NCBI GenBank assembly: GCA_024220525.1
Contig: JAMYWO010000103.1
Span: 1 to 64,000 of the forward strand
Direction of reading: 5' to 3'
From: Cochliopodium minus
Taxonomy: Eukaryota > Discosea > Himatismenida > Cochliopodiidae
DNA: 64,000 nt
Each line of letters opens with the position of its first letter. Positions within the stretch are counted from its first letter, which is position 1. Under the pieces are notes generated by a model, which did not search any database, was not told the origin of the DNA, and worked only from the letters and a program-made list of their open reading frames with translations. Of this stretch, positions 10,314 to 22,767 are shown piece by piece. The position numbers and the translations under genes are program-made.

Positions 10314-11953
10314 TTATTTGTTTTTATAAATTCTTGAATAAAATTCAACTATGACAAGCAACAAAACTTTTGGAATGTTCACCACTTTGTTTTCTTTGAG
10401 CCGCTTAAAAACCATCAATAAGAAGACTACTGTATCCCTAAATCTCTGGGGCCAAAAGTGATGTTTATCTAATAAAAAATGATTTTTTTTATTTTATTTT
10501 TATTTTTTTTAAATTTCTTTTATAAAACCTTTGTTCCATATCTTAATATTACTCGAATATTTAATCAAGTTTGTCAACAATCTGTAAGAAATGTCATTGG
10601 AATGAGAATTGATGCTATAGACGAATCCGTCTTTTATTTTTCTTTGGAGTAAAATTGGGTTGCTTCTATCCCCAATCAAAATTTTTGAATCATCTTTAAA
10701 AAAAAAATTAAGAAATAAATTGAAAAATAAATTGAAAGACTAAATAAAAATAAATAGTTTATTACCTGGAATATAAGAAGATTCTGTTGCACGAACATTA
10801 AATGTAAAATTATTTGGAACTTTTTCTATGAAGATCAAATTATCTTCATTGATATTTTTCAGGATTTCGGCCAATGATACTTTATAAGTGTTACCATCAG
10901 GTCCATTTATTGCTAAAAAATATCAATTTAAAAAAATTAATAAATAAATAGAATAACAAATTAATAAAATTAATTTTTTTTGTTACCTTGGTAGTGATCA
11001 TCAAACCTAAAATTTGATAATTTTTTATGAATAATTTTTTTTTTTATTTTTTTTTTGACCATCTCCCTTTAGGTGCATATTCTGCATCTTTTGTATTTGC
11101 ATAACCAATAGTGACAACAGTACCTTTTTTTTAAAGAAATTTTGAGTTTGACATTTTTTATTTTTTTTATTTTTTTAATTTTTAATTCAATTTTTTAATT
11201 TATTACCTCCATTATCGACTTAACATTTGTTAATAATTAAGATAATTTTTTTTTTTTTTTAAATCTCGAACCATAATCTGCAATATCATCTCCTATTTCC
11301 TTTCCCTCGCCATATTTTTTACATATATTTCCTCCGTCCAATATCACGATATCCATTTCCTCCAAATTGAATCCACTCTCTTTTCTTTTGCACCATTCCA
11401 TTCTTAAAGTTATAATGAATATTATATTAAATTATAAAGATTTGATCCATATAAATGAGAATTCATTTGGATGAATTGAACATGGATATGCTTTAATTAG
11501 TGAATTTATTTTCATATATATGAAATGATATACTGAAAATTTTTTTGTGAGAATTTAATCTGCGCCATATAATTTGGATCTATTTTTATATAACATAAAA
11601 ACTATATAATTGATCAATGAGATCCAAATAATCATATTATCATTTGATTAATATTGATCCTTTATCGATCATTTTAACTAACAAATTTTCACTATGAATG
11701 ATTTAGTGAATATATAGATTGGAAGGTAGAGAAAATTCTTTATTTACCTTTCTGGTAGATTATAGGGATTGATTTCAATGTGAATAAAATTCTCTTTGTT
11801 GATTTTCTTTGAGAGGAAAATAGAAATTGTTAGAATTCTCTTGTTATATTTCGGTCATCATACCAATTTATCCAATGGAGGATAGCCACTGCTATATAAA
11901 TAAGCGAATTTGATATGTCCGGGGACATAGCATTCATTCTCTTCAATAGACAT
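10314..11953 (-). CDS. GATase1-like domain protein, copy A
   Basis: Read on the minus strand from ATG at 11953 to TAA at 10314, about ten exons. The product contains LEEMDIVILDGGN, GDDIADYVDNGGTVVTIGY and AEYAPKGRWFDDHY. It then has a central strand-rich part (DDSKILIGDRSNPILLQ) and ends with HFWPQRFRDTVVFLLMVFKR and NIPKVLLLVIVEF. The pattern 'D-hydrophobic-GGN ... G-D-x-L-A-D-Y-V-x-x-G-G-x-V-V ... G-x-W' is that of class I glutamine-amidotransferase-like (ThuA/GATase1-like) sensor or enzyme domains found in bacteria and protists. No catalytic Cys is obvious. VDNGG is encoded by a separate 12-nt exon at 11207-11218. A full-length paralog lies at 48208-49907. The biochemical role is unknown. 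Confidence 0.6.
11207..11218 (-). other. 12-nt micro-exon of GATase1-like copy A
   Basis: On the minus strand the exon TCGATAATGGAG is preceded by AATGTTAAG and followed by GTAATAAA. It joins ...GATTATG to GTACTGTTGTC in phase and restores the motif D-Y-V-D-N-G-G-T-V-V, which the two neighbouring exons alone do not give. Confidence 0.75.
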
Positions 11954-12378
11954 TTTTTTTTTTTCATTCAAATCGATGATAAATTTTTTAATTTTCAAAA
12001 ATAAAGAGTTTTTGAAAAGGTTTGAAGATGAAATCTGTTTTCATTAACAAAGTGATAGGATCATATTGAACACTTCTTACAATAAAAGAACTTATTTGAG
12101 AACTGAGAAGAATCATCTTAAATTATTTAAACATTGCATTTTTTTCCAAAACTCAATGAGAAAGTTTGTTTTATTTCATTCAGTTTGGATAAAAAAAGTT
12201 TGGTTAGTTTTTTATAAAATAAATATTTTTTTAATTTTTTTTTTTTTTTTTATAATTTTAAATCAAACTTCTTTTAATGGAAAAAAGAGATTAAAAAAAA
12301 AATTGAAAAAAAATAAAAGGGGTGCTAAAAGCAACAATATATAGATTTATCAGTCCAATAAAATAATTGAGTTTTTTT
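11954..12378. other. Intergenic
   Basis: About 425 nt upstream of copy A and downstream of the amino acid transporter. Plus-strand frames here (for example 12066-12344) are Lys/Phe-rich with no protein-like pattern. Nothing else recognised. Confidence 0.5.
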
Positions 12379-14619
12379 TTATTTAATAGAGAGGATGGAG
12401 AAGATAGTTCCTGCGATGCAAAGAGCGCCAAAGACAACCCCAACGGAGACCATGAGCCATCCACTACGAGTGGAGATGGTGGTGTACTCGTAGGTCTTGG
12501 TGTCTTGGTTGAGGATGATTTGTTTGGAGTGGATGTTCTTGAAGAGGAACAAACCAGGGAGGACAAACATCAAAAAGGCTCCAACTAAAAGAAAAAAAAA
12601 TTATAAATTAAAAAAAGATNNNNNNNNNNNNNNNNNNNNNNNNNNNNNNNNNNNNNNNNNNNNNNNNNNNNNNNNNNNNNNNNNNNNNNNNNNNNNNNNN
12701 NNNNNNNNNNNNNNNNNNNAAAGATTAAAACCAAATAAAAGATTGATTTTGTTCCAAAAAAAACTTAAACTTTAAAATAAAATTATTTTTTACTTGTTCC
12801 TCCTGAAATTGAAAAGACTATTTCAGATCTGCTGATGAAGAGAGACACCAAACAAGAAAAAGTCAAAATTCCAGTGGTCATCGCAATGTACTCGTACCAG
12901 TTCAACTTTTTTTCTTGTTTTTAAAAAAAGTTAATAAAAGTTAATTTAAATGATGAAAATAAATAATTTTAATGAAAAAATACCTTTTGGGAATAACAAG
13001 GAACTAAGAGAACGTCTATTAGAAGCTACAACGAACGGAGTGGAGAAAAGGAGCGAAGCAGTAAGACAGAGACGGGTGATAAGTGCGAGAAGACTGTTGG
13101 TTGGGTAGTTGTTGATCACATTACCAACTGTGGCGTCTTCGAACATGATATATCCTGATACTCCAATCACTAAATAGGTGATGAAACAAATGGTTGTGGA
13201 GATCTTAATAATGGAGTTCATCTTTTTAGGGTTTCTGTCTTCCAATTCCTTTTTAAAAAATAATTTTTTTAGATTAAAAAGAAAATAGTTGTTAAAATTA
13301 TCTTACCTGATAAATTTTTGGAAGATTGAAGTGTCCACAAAAAGACATTACAATCATACCACTTTACGAGAAAAATAAAAAGAGGTGAGTCAAAAGAAGA
13401 TAAGAAAAAGAATTTTTTTTTTTGAAAAAATAATTTTACAAAGCCATAAACCTAAAATAATAAAAAAAATAAGTTTAATTTATTAAATGAATAAAAGAGT
13501 ATTTTTACATCTGTGGTTGAAAGTTAAATAACTTGATACTATAGAGGTGCAAGTAGAACTTTTCGTGGGTCAACAAGCTGTAAACTACGATGAATACTGA
13601 GATGGGAATGCAGAAGAGGGACAGATAGGAAGCAAACTTTATGGTTTTCGAGTTTGCCATGAGGGACATTGGAAGAAATACAAAGTAGATACCAAACTTT
13701 AGCATCCAAAGTTTTTCGAGCACATGAGGATGGATGTTGACACTTTAAAGAAAACATATGTCAGAAAAAATAAATTTTATAATTTTAATTGGTTTTTGAT
13801 ATATGAACTCAAAAATATTATTTAATTTTAAAGGTTCATTGTGATAGAATATTGATTTAAAGTATTTTATTATAGATTAATGCAAAGAGTTGTTAATATT
13901 ATATGTATGATATAAGAATATCATTTTTATATATTTCCTATAAATTTCTGTAGATGCTTGTTTTTACCCATATTCAAATATCTTGATTATGAATTGATCC
14001 AAAATGATATATCTGGCTATCAAATTGGACATGGTATACCATATGATGGAAATCTCCGAGATGATGGAAAGATTTTTTCCATAAAAGATATGAACTATGG
14101 ATTTGAAGGAATGAGTTTGTGTTTCAGAAGAGATCATTGTCAATCTCTCGAAATTAAACTGTGAGATCTTCCATACCAAAATTATAAATAGAATTCCTGG
14201 GATGAATCCTGCCAAATTTAGAGCAAAAGGAATGGCGAGGATACTTTCATAATTTATTCAAAAAAAATAAGTATTCGCCGAAAAAAAAAATATGAATGAA
14301 ATTTTTTTTGAAGGCATATAATATGTTTAATGTTGATATTATGGGTGAATTAATGCTTATTTTGATTATTCTTGTAGCATATTTATTTTTTATTGTTGAC
14401 ACTGTGTTAAAAAAAAAAAAATATTTTTTTTTTCAAACAGTTATTTTGCTGATAGATATTCGTTTTTGTTTTATATCTTTATATTTACCCAGATGCAGTG
14501 ATGGAATTGACAGTGTTGAATAAAGATGAATTATTTGATTTATAATCGATATTTTCTGTTGTGATTTGAACAACATCATTATCATATAAAGGATCAGCTA
14601 TTTTTTCATTTTTAATCAT
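12379..14619 (-). CDS. AAAP-family amino acid transporter (SLC36/SLC38-like)
   Basis: Minus strand, start ATG 14619, stop TAA 12379. Exon 1 encodes a hydrophilic N-terminus (MIKNEKIADPLYD). Later exons give GESILAIPFALNLAGFIPG, the hallmark first helix of the amino acid/auxin permease family, and then RYIILDQFIIK, LMANSKTIKFASYLSLF and FCIPISVFIVVYS. NPKKMNSIIKISTTICF, SGYIMFED, RLCLTASLLFSTPF and a final TM with GWLMVSVGVVFGALCIAG follow. The whole reads as an 11-TM secondary amino acid symporter of plasma membrane or lysosome/vacuole. A 100-base N gap at 12620-12719 falls in the last intron or a short missing exon, so the penultimate helix may be incomplete. Substrate cannot be inferred. 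Confidence 0.8.
12620..12719. other. Assembly gap (100 N)
   Basis: A run of exactly 100 Ns, the usual placeholder for a gap of unknown size, inside the amino acid transporter gene. Confidence 0.99.
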
Positions 14620-14879
14620 TATTCCCTTCCTTCTATCTTTTTGATATATGGGGTTCAAAAAAGAAAAGAATCTATTTTTTTTTTTAAAATTTTAAAAGTG
14701 ATTTATTTTCAAAAGGAAGTTGGATATTATTTTATATTCAAATGGGATGTCATTTTTTGGCACATCTAGTAAAATAAAAAATTAAAAAATAAAAATAATC
14801 CTTGTTTGAAATAACATGATGAAAGAAAGTGAGTTGCTACAACAAACATTGATGAAATTTATTGATCTTGAAAAATTTT

Positions 14880-16241
14880 TTAATTTTTATTCTCTCCTAT
14901 TATTGATGATTTTGAGCTGTTGGTTTTCATCGAAGAATAGCTGTTGTTGCTGATATCATTCAATAATTTAGATTTGAGAAGATTATCATTTAGAGAATGA
15001 TCAAAAATGATGGAAATTTGATACAAGATGGGTCTTTCGGAGCAAAAATTTAAAAAATGTAAAATAATTATATTTCAAAATAAAATTTTCTTACAACACT
15101 TCAGGAAGGATATATGCAAAAACTAAAAAAAGAGGAATAGGAAGGTAGCCTTTCTAAATAAAATTTTTTTTTTGAATTTAAATAAGGTTGAAAGATAAAA
15201 GAAAATTTACGGCGATGGGCCTGTATAATAACATGATACATCTAATTGTAAATGAAGGTAAAAACACAATAACTCCAACCAAAATTTGTCGAATTATTTT
15301 TTTAGTTTTGTGTGATGCGTCTGTTCTTCCTCGATTCAACAGAAGGCCATAAATGGAAAAACTTTTTAAAAAAATTTTAAATATTTTTTTCTTTTTATTT
15401 TAGATTATTAAATATTTACCCTTTTAAAATAATTTTTATTTTATTTTATTATTTTATTTTTTTAACAAACCTACAGCGAGTATTAAAAATACACAAGCGA
15501 TAACTACTATATTAGATGTATACAAAACATTGTTGTCCCTATCTTCAATGTTAATTTTACTAGTGAAAAAGAAAGCAGAAATGATTATTTGGTAGATGAG
15601 AAGGGCGACGAGAATGATCGACAAAATGATTTTCCCTTTTTTCTGGCTTAATTTTTTCATTCGAGCAACTGATTGATAAATGTAAATCCAACTGTACAAC
15701 ATCAGAGAAAATGCTAAACAAAAATTCCATTTTTTTTTTAAATTTTTGTTTTTCCAACTTTTTTTAAAAATTAATTTTACCGGAAATTTGAAATAGAAGA
15801 GAAAGTCTGTTGGTAAAAAATTCAGAATAATAGCTATTTATTAAACATAAAACAATTTTCAATTAAACCGTAAATTTATTAAAAAATAAATTTTTACTTT
15901 AACTTTTTCCATTTTACAATCCACCTTGATTTTTTTTTGAATTAAATTCCATTAATTTTATGGAAAATAATTTAAATTTTAAATATCCTTTTTACCAAAC
16001 TATTCTTGATATTATCGCCAAAATGATCAATATGCTGAATGCATGTCTCATTGGTGGTAATTTATCAATAATTCTCAATGAATATAAATAAAATGCCTTT
16101 CATATAAACAACAATAAAAATATTCCTTCATAAATCTGTAAATTTTTTTACAACTGTCAGAATCAATAGCAATGATAACAATATTATCGCTATTATCGAT
16201 GTGATCATATATTCTGAATCTCTTGATGCATATATCTCCAT
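14880..16241 (-). CDS. Seven-TM protein, TOM1/TOM3-GPR137-like (tentative)
   Basis: Minus strand, start ATG 16241 (MEIYASRDSEYM), stop TAA at 14880. Spliced pieces give consecutive hydrophobic helices: SIIAIILLSLLLILTVV, PPMRHAFSILIILAIISRIV, YYSEFFTNRLSLLFQIS, FSLMLYSWIYIYQSVARMKK, KIILSIILVALLIYQIIIS, TSNIVVIACVFLILAVGLLF, then a cytoplasmic loop NRGRTDASHKTKKIIRQ, a seventh helix, and FAYILPEVL. The tail is Ser/Asn-rich and ends SSIIGENKN. Seven helices with a K/R-rich loop before TM6 and a PE-containing TM7 resemble the THH1/TOM1/TOM3 (GPR137-related) family. This is weaker than a motif match, and a GPCR-like or other 7TM identity is possible. One predicted intron near 16090-16130 is only about 36-40 nt. 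Confidence 0.5.
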
Positions 16242-16707
16242 CTTTTTCAATCTCTAAATTCAAAACACTTTTACCAATTTTTTTTTATTTTTATTCCAAC
16301 ATTTTTATTTTTTAATTTCAAGAGAATTTTCTTTAAAACAAAATTAAATTTTAAAACAAGTTCTTCTTTCTTTAATCTCATTTTTGAAAATATTATCAAT
16401 ATTTTTTTCTATATAATTTCAAAAACTTTTTATTATTTAATTTGTTACAATCCTCATTCAGGAAATTCTCTAATAAGACAATTGAAGAGTTTTTGTGAAA
16501 AGATTTACAAAGAGTTCCTATTCATCTCCGATCCATTGAAAAAACTCTTATTTTATTTTTAAAATCAATGAATTTATAAATAAACTAAGAAAACTTATTC
16601 AACTAGAGAAACAGGATTATAAAGATTCAATAATCTTTCCCTTAATGATAGATCCAAAGTGATTTTTATGAATTTCCTTTTTGAATATTTTAAATATATA
16701 AAAAAAA
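16242..16707. other. Intergenic between divergent genes
   Basis: About 465 nt separating the 7TM gene (minus) from the PH gene (plus). It must hold both promoters. It is T/A-rich and no discrete element was recognised. Confidence 0.5.
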
Positions 16708-19700
16708 ATGATGGAGAATAAAGATATTGATTCAAAGATCAAGAGTGGATGGCTCCAAAAGAAAGGAGCAGTCAGAAAAAATTGGAAGAAAAGATATTTC
16801 ATCTTGAATGGCTCCGAATTCACCTATATGGAGTCTCCAGATGTAAAAATACGTTTGAATTTGTCAAATAAAAAAATTTGTTAACAAATATATATATATT
16901 TCTATTTATGGCATGTTCTATTAGTCTTTGAAATATTTAGGTACAATTGATCTATTCAAATGTTCTATTGAAAAGGATGATTCGGTTGTAAAGAGTGGCA
17001 GAGGAAATAGATTCAAGATATTGCCTCGTGATAAGAATGAAAGGGTAAGATAAAAATCTAAAGATGGATTAATAAATTAAAAAAAAATCAATATGGTCAA
17101 TTCTTGATTTTATAAATAAATCAAGGATCTTCAAAAAATCAAATATCTCATTCAATATATTGAATAAAAATAAATATTTGAAACATCTCCTATATATCAA
17201 CCCAAACTTCTAATTGATCATTATGAAAAAATATTATCAAAACAAATCATGATTTTTATATCTCATTAAAACATTTGATCAAAACATTTTTGATACTCCT
17301 CATTTTTAATTTTATTTATTTCATAATTCTTAAACGAGTTATTTTCTATAATGAGTTTATTCCGCAACAAAATCTATTTAGTTTTCTCATTTAAAATATA
17401 AAATAAAATTTTAAAAAACATTTTAAATTCATAAAATTCAAAAATTCCGTACTTTAATATTTTAATTTATTGTTTTTAAACATTAAATATTTTTATTAGA
17501 TATACGAAATTTCATGTGAAACAGAAGAAGAAAGAAGCGAATGGATCAAAAACCTTTCTTTAAGCACGAGAATCAGACCTTCCATGGCGATCAAGGATGA
17601 GGAATACGAACCTTTGAAGCAGGGATATCTCATAAAGCAGGGGCATGTGAGGAAGAATTGGAAGAGGAGGTGGTTTTTGCTCCGAAAGAATGTTTTGTAT
17701 TATTATAAGTCTAAAGAACATGGTGTAACAAATCCATAAATAAAAAATTAAAAATAAAATTAATAAAAAAAATATTCGTAATAAATAATAAAATATTAAT
17801 AAATAAATAGCAAAAGTATAATAAATTAATACAAAATAAAAATTAATATTCAAAATGAAAAAAAATAATAAAACAATAAAATAATAATAATAAAAAAAAA
17901 ATTATAAAAAAATTAAGAAAATAATAAAAAAATAATTAATAAAAAAATTTATAAAAAAAGAAATAAAATATTAATTTCGTTATTTTTTCTGACAGAAAAA
18001 ACATCAATGCAGAGGAGTTATTCCTTTGCATAATGTCAGTAACGAGATAGTGAAAAAGGGAACCCATGCGTTCGTGTTCTGCATAAAACATCCTAACCGC
18101 AAAGTATTCTACTTGGCCGCACCTGACGAGGAAACGATGAAGTCATGGATGAGTTCCATCAACTCAGTATTAGAGTAAGAAAAATTTTTTGAATTATTTT
18201 TCTATTTTTTATTTTTTATTTTTATTTATTTTTATTTTTTTTTTAAATATTTTTGAATTAATTTTTTATTTTTTATTTTTTATTTTTTATTTTTTATTTT
18301 TTATTTTTTATTTTTTATTTTATTTTTATTTTTATTTTATTTTTTTATTTTTGATTTTTATTTTTTTATTATTCATTTTTTTCTTAGAAACAAAGAAGAG
18401 AACGTTAAATTCGATAATAATTTCGTGTCCACTTTAGGGAGCGTGACTGTCAGCGAAGAAGTGAAAGTCCTTCTGGATAACAGAGAAACTGGCATCAACT
18501 TTTGTGTATTGAAAGATAACATCATTTATTTTCTCGAAAATCAAAGTGTAAAATTTTAAACTTTAATTTTTACATTTTTGTTTCTCATTATTTTTTATTT
18601 TATATTTTATATTTTTTATATTAAAATTTTTTATTTTTTTTTATTTTTTATTTTTATTTATATTTAAATTAATTTTTATTATTTGTTTTAATTTCTTATT
18701 TTTTTCATTTATTTTTAATTTTTAATTTATATTTTAATTTATGTTTATATTTTTGATTTTTTATCATTATGTTTTAGTCTGATCATCCAAAATTCGCCTT
18801 GTCAATGGAGTTTTGCGAAATAATTAGAAGCAAAGAGTTTTCCGGTGCCCTCTTGCTTAAATATTGTGGTTTCTCTGTCTTTACAATTATCACAAAAAGC
18901 CACTATTACTGCACACAAGTAAAAAATTTTTTTTTTGTTCAATTTGTTTTTACTTGTTTTACTTTTACATTTTTATTTATTTTTATTGTTTTTTAAATTT
19001 TTATTTTTGGACCAATTTTTAATTTTGCATTAATTTTTTACATTTCTTATTTTTTTATTTTATAATTATCAATTTAATTTTTTTTTACAAGAGTCATTAA
19101 AATTTTTTTTTTTTGTCAAAAATTTGATTTTATTAACTTTTATTTTTTATTTTTTTTAATCTTAATATTTAATTTTTTTTTTTAGTGGCTGTTAAAATTA
19201 ACAGAATCAAAAAACAAAGGAGAAGAGATGCACAACAATAGCAAAAAAACATTAGAGAAATTGAATATCAAAAAAGAAGAAGAGGATGTCGATGAAATCC
19301 GCAGGAAATCTCAACTTGCAATCGACGAGTTAAGTTTGATTAGTGTTGATGATGACCTTTTTGTTACTCCTTCAAGCAAAAACCTCAGTGATGGAAAGCC
19401 TACCATTAAGAATCTCTTTGATGATAAAAATGTTGAAAACAAAAATTTGGTTGTTGAAAATGGAAAAGTAAAAGTTTTTCTATTTATTTTTTGATATTTT
19501 TATTATTTTTTTTATTTTTTTATTTTTTATGCAAAAACCTTTTTTTTTTTGTAGAATGGAGAAAGAGATTCAAGTGTTAGAGGATCTTTGTTTCTAGATC
19601 CTAATGAGATAGAAAAGGTGAATGAATATCTAAACACACTCAACGAAGATCAAAGTCTGATTGAAATGAGTGATGATCTGTTAGAAACTGAAGAAGATGA

Positions 19701-20154
19701 TCCCAAAGTCATCAAAACAATCACTTCAAAACTCTACGATAGCAACAGAAACACGGTTAGTCTCAATAATGATAAAAGAAACACTTCTAGTCTTAAAATG
19801 AGTGTTAATATCGAAAAAGATCAACCAAATAACAATTCTCCTGTCACTTCAACAAAGAACACGGATGATATTTCCATAAACGAAATTTATGAAGAATTGA
19901 AGGATTTAAAAACTAGTGTGGGTGTTAATGAGCCTACTAAAGTAAGAGACCATCCATTTGCTAAGAAAGATGATCCTTTATCACCAAAAGAGCCTTTGTC
20001 TCCTAAAGGTCCTAGATCTGGCATCATTATTGTTTCAAAGAAAAAATATCCTCAACTCATTCTTAATCCTACAAATTTGAATGTAAATAAAGACAATAAT
20101 GAAATAACATCTCCCAAAAACCAATCTAATAATGATGATCAAGTTAAAAATTAA
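16708..20154 (+). CDS. Tandem PH-domain protein with acidic tail
   Basis: Start ATG 16708 (another at 16711), stop TAA at 20152. The first PH domain begins KSGWLQKKGAVRKNWKKRYF and ends in the helix TEEERSEWIKNL. The second begins KQGYLIKQGHVRKNWKRRWF and ends in TMKSWMSSINSVL. Each has the conserved C-terminal helix Trp. A third, more divergent PH-like unit follows (VKVLLDNRETGINFCVLKD ... QWLLKLTES). The C-terminal ~300 residues are acidic, Ser/Asn-rich and probably disordered, with SPKEPLSPKG proline-directed sites. K-x(n)-K/R-x-R-x-F near beta1-beta2 in both first domains is the pattern of phosphoinositide-binding PH domains, so the protein is likely recruited to membrane. Nine or so introns, several built of long TTTTTATT runs (for example 18190-18380). 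No catalytic domain seen. Confidence 0.8.
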
Positions 20155-20199
20155 TTATATTAAAAAAAAGTTTTTATGTAACAAAAAAAAAATAATTTT

Positions 20200-22297
20200 T
20201 TAATATTTTTGTTTGTTTTTCTTGTTTCCCCCAAATTTTTTCTTCTTATCATAGTTGACCTTGTTATTAGTTGTTTTGGGAAGGTTTTTGTTGTTATTGC
20301 CTCCATTCTTCTTCATCTTCCTTGCTTTTTCCTTCTCCATCTTTTCTTTAAGTTCCACATTAGCAAGACGAAAAGACTCTGTAACTCTTTCTAACAAAAC
20401 TAAAACAAGTTCTTCTTGTGTTGGGTAAAGCTCCATCTTTCTCCCTACCAACTCTTCAATTCTCTGAAAAAGTTCAACATCATACTGAGTAACGAAAGTG
20501 ATAGAACGACCACTTTTACCGGCTCTTGCAGTTCTTCCTACTCTGTGGATATAATCTTTGGAGTTTGTTGGTATTTCATAATTAATTACAATATCTATGT
20601 CTGGGATATCGAGTCCTCGTGAAGCGACATCAGTTGCAATAAGAATATTTCTTTCGTTTGCTTTAAAGTTGTGAAGGGAAGCGAGTCTTTGTGATTGCGT
20701 CATTTGTCCATGAAGTGGAACAGCTCTTTTTTTTTATTCAAAAAAGTAAAATAAATCAAAAATAAAAGAGTGAGATTAAAATTTTTTACCCAAATCCCAA
20801 GTTTCTCAACATGACACTCAATTTAAGGGCAGTATTACATGTAGAGCAAAAAACCATTACGGTATTTCCAGAAAATTCATTTAAAATATAAGTCAAGTAA
20901 CATTCTTAAAAAAATTAATAAAAATAATGAAAAAAAAAATGAAGAAAATTTTTTACCTTTATATTTTGCAGGAATGAAAACATAGTTTTGAACTAACTTG
21001 TCCACGGTGGAATATTTGCTGTTGACAGCTACTTTGACAGGGTTGACGAGGGAAGCTCTTTGGAGCTTGGCAACTTTGGATGTCATTGTGGCGGAGAACA
21101 AAAAGGTTCTTCTCTCTTTTGGAACATTTTGGAGAATTTTTCCAATAGTATCATCGAAATCATCACTCAACATTTTGTCTGCTTCATCTTTTTATAAATG
21201 AGAAATAAAAATAAAAAAAAATAACAAAAATTTTAATGTAATAAAATGAAAAAAAATGAAAAAATTAAATAAAAAAGTTCAATAAAAAAGTTGGAGCTTT
21301 TTTTTTACCAAGTACTAAATATTTGATGGAATCCATTTTGAAACCTTTGGTATTTTCGATGTGATGAACAAGTCTTCCGGGAGTAGCAATGATGACGTGT
21401 GGTTTTTTGGCGAGAGCGATGGCTTGGGACATGATGTCTATTCCTCCCACTAACACTACACATTTTAAATTGATAGATGATCCCAAAGCATCAAAGGTCT
21501 CTCTTTGATAAAATTTAAAATAAAAAATAAAAAAATAAAAAATAAAACAAAAAATAATTATTTTTTAAATTTAAAAAATATTATTTATAAATTAGATTGA
21601 TTATTTAAATTTAAAAAATAAAAATAAAAAAATCACTTACCCAATTTGTATTGCCAATTCTCTTGTTGGTGCCAATACTACTGCGTAAAGTGGTTGTGGG
21701 TTATCCAACAAAGTTTGCAAGATAGGCAATGCGAAGGCTCCAGTTTTTCCTTTTCAAAAATTAAAACAAAATTTTAAATTATTAGTTTCCAAAAAAAAAA
21801 GTAAAAATAATTTACCTGAACCAGTTTGTGCCAATCCTTTTTTTAAAATTAAATTTTTCAATTTCATTTACTTTTGATTTCATACCAATTATATCTCTTC
21901 CTTGCAACGCATATGGTATCGATTGACATTGAATTGAAGTGGGCATCTTCCATCCCAATCTATTCGTTGCATGGCATATATCCTCGCATATCCCCAATTC
22001 AGCGAAACTTTTCTCTTCATCTGCTTTCTCTTCAATTTTGAAGTCTTCTTCATTTACAATCTCTTGTTTTTCTTCGTTATCTTCGTTATTAGATATTTCT
22101 CCTTCATCTATGATCTCTTCGCTTTCATTAATCTCCTCCACAAATTTTTTCTCTTTCTTGATTTTTTCTTGATTTCTTATTTTATTTTGAGGAGTTTTTT
22201 TTTGTATTGTGGAGTGTAATACATTGTCGTGAGATTTTGTTTTCTTCAATTTTTGTTGGATATTGTCATTCCTATTCTTTCTCTTTTTGTTCATCAT
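20200..22297 (-). CDS. DEAD-box rRNA helicase, DDX47/Rrp3-like
   Basis: Minus strand, start ATG 22297, stop at 20200. A ~100-residue Lys/Glu-rich N-terminus leads into [19 protein letters not shown] (Q-motif region) and [18 protein letters not shown]. Next come [17 protein letters not shown] (motif I), [11 protein letters not shown] (Ia), [18 protein letters not shown] (Ib), DEAD (II), [11 protein letters not shown] (III), [12 protein letters not shown] (IV region), [15 protein letters not shown] (V) and [13 protein letters not shown] (VI). The GCNRLGWK-like Q-motif and ENTKGF-type insert are those of DDX47/Rrp3, the nucleolar helicase required for early 18S pre-rRNA processing. The C-terminus is Lys/Asn-rich. 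All helicase motifs are intact. Convergent with the PH gene, 45 nt apart. Confidence 0.9.
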
Positions 22298-22477
22298 TTC
22301 TTTGATTTTTTTTAATATTTAAAAATAATTTTAAAATAAATAAAATGCAAAGAGATCTATTTGTTCAATTCCCTTCCCTCTCTTGGTAATGGTATTCATC
22401 TATTCTCATGAAAATCGATTTCCATATTTATACTTATAATGTGAGCTAGAATTTTGATTATTTAACAAGAAGCATAA
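22298..22477. other. Short divergent intergenic region
   Basis: About 180 nt upstream of the helicase gene and of the small ORF at 22478. A/T-rich with no recognised site. Confidence 0.4.
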
Positions 22478-22660
22478 ATGACAATTGTTCAATTCTTGAA
22501 TAATTCATTGGAAAATGGGATTGAATCAAAAATATTATCAAATGAACTCTCTTGGAAAGAACAATTTTCACAAAAAAATTATTTTCTCACTAAACAATTA
22601 CTCCGAAGATTCATTTACCAACAAAACAACTCTGGAAATGAATTTTTGTTAGACCCTTAA
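22478..22660 (+). CDS. Small hypothetical ORF (60 aa)
   Basis: A single-exon frame from ATG 22478 to TAA 22660 with mixed composition (LENGIESKILSNELSWKEQF) rather than the homopolymers seen in random frames nearby. It lies just upstream of the UBA-like pair. No family recognised. It could be a real short protein or a chance ORF. Confidence 0.3.
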   Translation: MTIVQFLNNSLENGIESKILSNELSWKEQFSQKNYFLTKQLLRRFIYQQNNSGNEFLLDP

Positions 22661-22767
22661 TTTGTAAAATACAAATTCAAGTTCTCAATACAAAATTTAT
22701 GTGAGATATGTTTTCAATTTAAAAATAATTATTGGGATTTCGCACTTAAAAAAATTAAAAAAAATTG

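Noticed and set aside
12497-12775. Frame reading through the N gap
   Set aside because: Depends on undetermined bases; the real gene is on the other strand.
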